Source: DAIOGN01 sp036745245
Lineage (GTDB): Bacteria; Zixibacteria; MSB-5A5; JAUVRN01
Direction: 5' to 3'
NCBI GenBank assembly: GCA_036745245.1
Contig: DAIOGN010000081.1
Location: forward strand, 1 to 16,297
DNA: 16,297 nt
Positions within the stretch are counted from its first letter, which is position 1, and each line of letters begins with the position of its first letter. The notes below the pieces were generated by a model that saw only the letters and a list, made by a program, of their open reading frames with translations, did no database searches and was not told where the DNA came from. The translations under genes were made by a program, and so were the position numbers. Below are positions 15,182 through 16,297 of the stretch, in pieces.

Positions 15182-15223
15182 ACTGTTCCGCGCCGGCGTG
15201 TGCACCACAATGTGTCGAACAGT
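15182..15223. promoter_or_regulatory. Inverted repeat upstream of the porin operon
   Basis: ACTGTTC (15182-15188) and GAACAGT (15217-15223) form a perfect seven-base inverted repeat with a 28-base spacer, 32 bases before the porin ATG. A weak sigma-70-like pair for the leftward gene overlaps it: TTGACC at 15238-15233, an 18-base spacer and CACATT at 15214-15209. It may be a paired operator or part of a folded leader. Confidence 0.35.
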
Positions 15224-15314
15224 TTACTCGCGGGTCAACCGCGAAGCGCCCGGCGGCTGTGCTGTCGTCCATCCACCCGCCTTTCGATCGGCCGACGGGA
15301 CGCTCAGGGCCTCG

Positions 15315-15344
15315 TTGACTTGCAGGCCGGCCCGGCGGTACATT
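15315..15344 (+). promoter_or_regulatory. Candidate sigma-70 promoter for the SpoIIAA-like gene
   Basis: TTGACT (15315-15320, five of six consensus bases) is followed after 18 bases by TACATT (15339-15344, four of six). This would start transcription near 15351, about 70 bases before the ATG at 15423. Confidence 0.5.
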
Positions 15345-15422
15345 GACAGCCTCGCACCGATCCTGTGGTCGAACCCGGGCGAGTGTCGTGACACAGGCTT
15401 CCACCAACTATTCTGATTCCAG

Positions 15423-15806
15423 ATGCCCGTCGAGCTCAAGATCGATCCGAAGACAGGATTGGCCGTCGCAACCGGCACGGGAACTCTCGGACTACTCGAT
15501 GCCCAGAAGAGCGTTCGGGCGCTGTGGGAGCATCCCGACTGGCCGGGCGAGAGAGCCGTGTGGGACTTCCGCGGTGCGCGCCTCGATTTTTCCACAGTGG
15601 ATGTACGCGAGGCGGCACAGTTTGTACTGGGGAACCAACCACCCAAACCGCCGCAGCGCGTCGCCTTCGTCACCGCACATGACATGGACTTTGGTCTGGT
15701 GCGCATGTTCGAAGTGTTCCGCGAGCACCCCGCCACCGAGGTGAAGGTGTTTCGCGAGCTCGAGCCGGCCATCGCCTGGGCGCTCGATTTGGAACCGGCC
15801 TGGTAG
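15423..15806 (+). CDS. SpoIIAA/STAS-like protein
   Basis: This 127-residue cytoplasmic protein has no signal or membrane segment. The alternating pattern resembles SpoIIAA/STAS-like folds: LKIDPKTGLAVATGTGTLG at the start, SVRALWEHPDWPGERAVWDFRGARLD, DVREAAQFVL, then RVAFVTAHDMDFGLVRMFEVF and VKVFRELEPAIAWAL. Members of this loose family are small sensors or partner-binding proteins of mostly unknown role. An in-frame TGA at 15414 lies just upstream, so the ATG at 15423 is the earliest start, although no clear ribosome binding site precedes it. The gene after it begins 21 bases beyond its stop in the same direction. Confidence 0.6.
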   Translation: MPVELKIDPKTGLAVATGTGTLGLLDAQKSVRALWEHPDWPGERAVWDFRGARLDFSTVDVREAAQFVLGNQPPKPPQRVAFVTAHDMDFGLVRMFEVFREHPATEVKVFRELEPAIAWALDLEPAW

Positions 15807-15827
15807 GCGAGACCCGGACGCACCGGC

Positions 15828-16297
15828 ATGGCGATCGCTTCAGCTGCACTCCTGTTGTTTCTGGTGATGGACCCGCTGGGAAATATCCCCGTGTACCTGT
15901 CCGCTCTCAAGTCGGTGAACCCGGCGCGACAGAGGCGGATCGTGACTCGCGAATTGCTGATCGCCTACGCCATCCTCGTGCTGTTCCTGTTTGCGGGACC
16001 CTACATTCTCAAACTGCTTCGAATCTCCGACCCGGCACTGGGCATCGCCGGCGGGATCGTGCTGTTTCTGATTTCGTTGCGCATGATTTTTCCGGGCGCC
16101 GAAGGCCTGGATGAACATCTGAAGGGGGAACCGTTCATTGTGCCTCTGGCCGTACCGTACGTGGCCGGACCCTCGGCCATGGCCACGGTGATGCTGCTCA
16201 TGAGTCGCGAACCGTCACGGTGGGCGGAGTGGTGGGTGGCACTCACGGCGGCGTGGCTGGCATGCGCCGGGATTCTCGTGCTCGGCAGCCGGCTCTC
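15828..16297 (+). CDS. MarC-family integral membrane protein (partial, cut by window end)
   Basis: The frame runs off the right edge after 156 codons of a family usually a little over 200 residues long. The signature FLVMDPLGNIPVYLSAL is at residues 11-27. A long helix follows (LLIAYAILVLFLFAGPYIL), then ISDPALGIAGGIVLFLISLRMIF, then the second signature PLAVPYVAGPSAMATVMLL. MarC/YhgN proteins have about six membrane helices and no agreed function, despite the historical link to multiple antibiotic resistance. It may be co-transcribed with the SpoIIAA-like gene. The ATG at 15828 is the first start that keeps the whole first helix. Confidence 0.9.
   Translation, partial: MAIASAALLLFLVMDPLGNIPVYLSALKSVNPARQRRIVTRELLIAYAILVLFLFAGPYILKLLRISDPALGIAGGIVLFLISLRMIFPGAEGLDEHLKGEPFIVPLAVPYVAGPSAMATVMLLMSREPSRWAEWWVALTAAWLACAGILVLGSRL

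Noticed and set aside
14215..15318. 367-codon open frame antisense to the DcaP-type porin
   Set aside because: Low-complexity His/Arg-rich product; the porin on the other strand has clear family motifs.

Overview
The window looks like chromosomal DNA from an uncultured, high-GC, Gram-negative bacterium. Two outer-membrane barrels, several exported proteins and a very large secreted protein with a FlgD/type-IX-secretion-like C-terminal domain ending in GKLVIIK point to the FCB superphylum. A lineage such as Candidatus Eisenbacteria, Latescibacterota or Gemmatimonadota would fit, but this is inferred from protein style and not from a marker gene. A run of 10 N shows it is a draft, probably metagenome-derived, scaffold. 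I see no tRNA, rRNA, CRISPR array, insertion sequence or phage gene.

Layout. (1) 1-1567, plus strand: a tightly coupled trio of a GNAT acetyltransferase (perhaps the broken C-terminal half of a longer one), a zinc-ribbon/SnoaL fusion and a small VanZ-like membrane protein, with stop/start overlaps. (2) 1583-4192, minus strand: an 869-residue secreted protein with a C-terminal sorting domain. (3) 4193-4655: a 463-base intergenic region holding an AT-rich dyad and small hairpins in front of cydA. (4) 4656-8727, plus strand: cydA, cydB and an AspT/YidE-family transporter with RCK_C domains. The transporter is split by the N gap and probably starts at CTG. (5) 8775-9548, minus strand: an exported TPR protein. 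(6) 9865-10428, plus strand: a YdeI/OmpD-associated family protein. (7) 15150-10433, minus strand: a four-gene run of DcaP-type porin, exported glutaminase, second outer-membrane barrel and exported amidohydrolase. (8) 15423-16297, plus strand: a SpoIIAA/STAS-like protein and the start of a MarC-family membrane protein cut by the window edge.

How the genes may work together. cydAB encode a short-Q-loop cytochrome bd quinol oxidase for low-oxygen respiration. The AspT-like gene overlaps the cydB stop, so it is probably co-translated and may couple amino-acid or anion exchange to the same condition. The four-gene minus-strand run is the most system-like part of the window. Two outer-membrane barrels and two periplasmic hydrolases, one of them glutaminase, suggest a cell-envelope module that imports amides or other small amino/carboxylic compounds and hydrolyses them before transport across the inner membrane. 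That role is inferred from gene order and predicted export.
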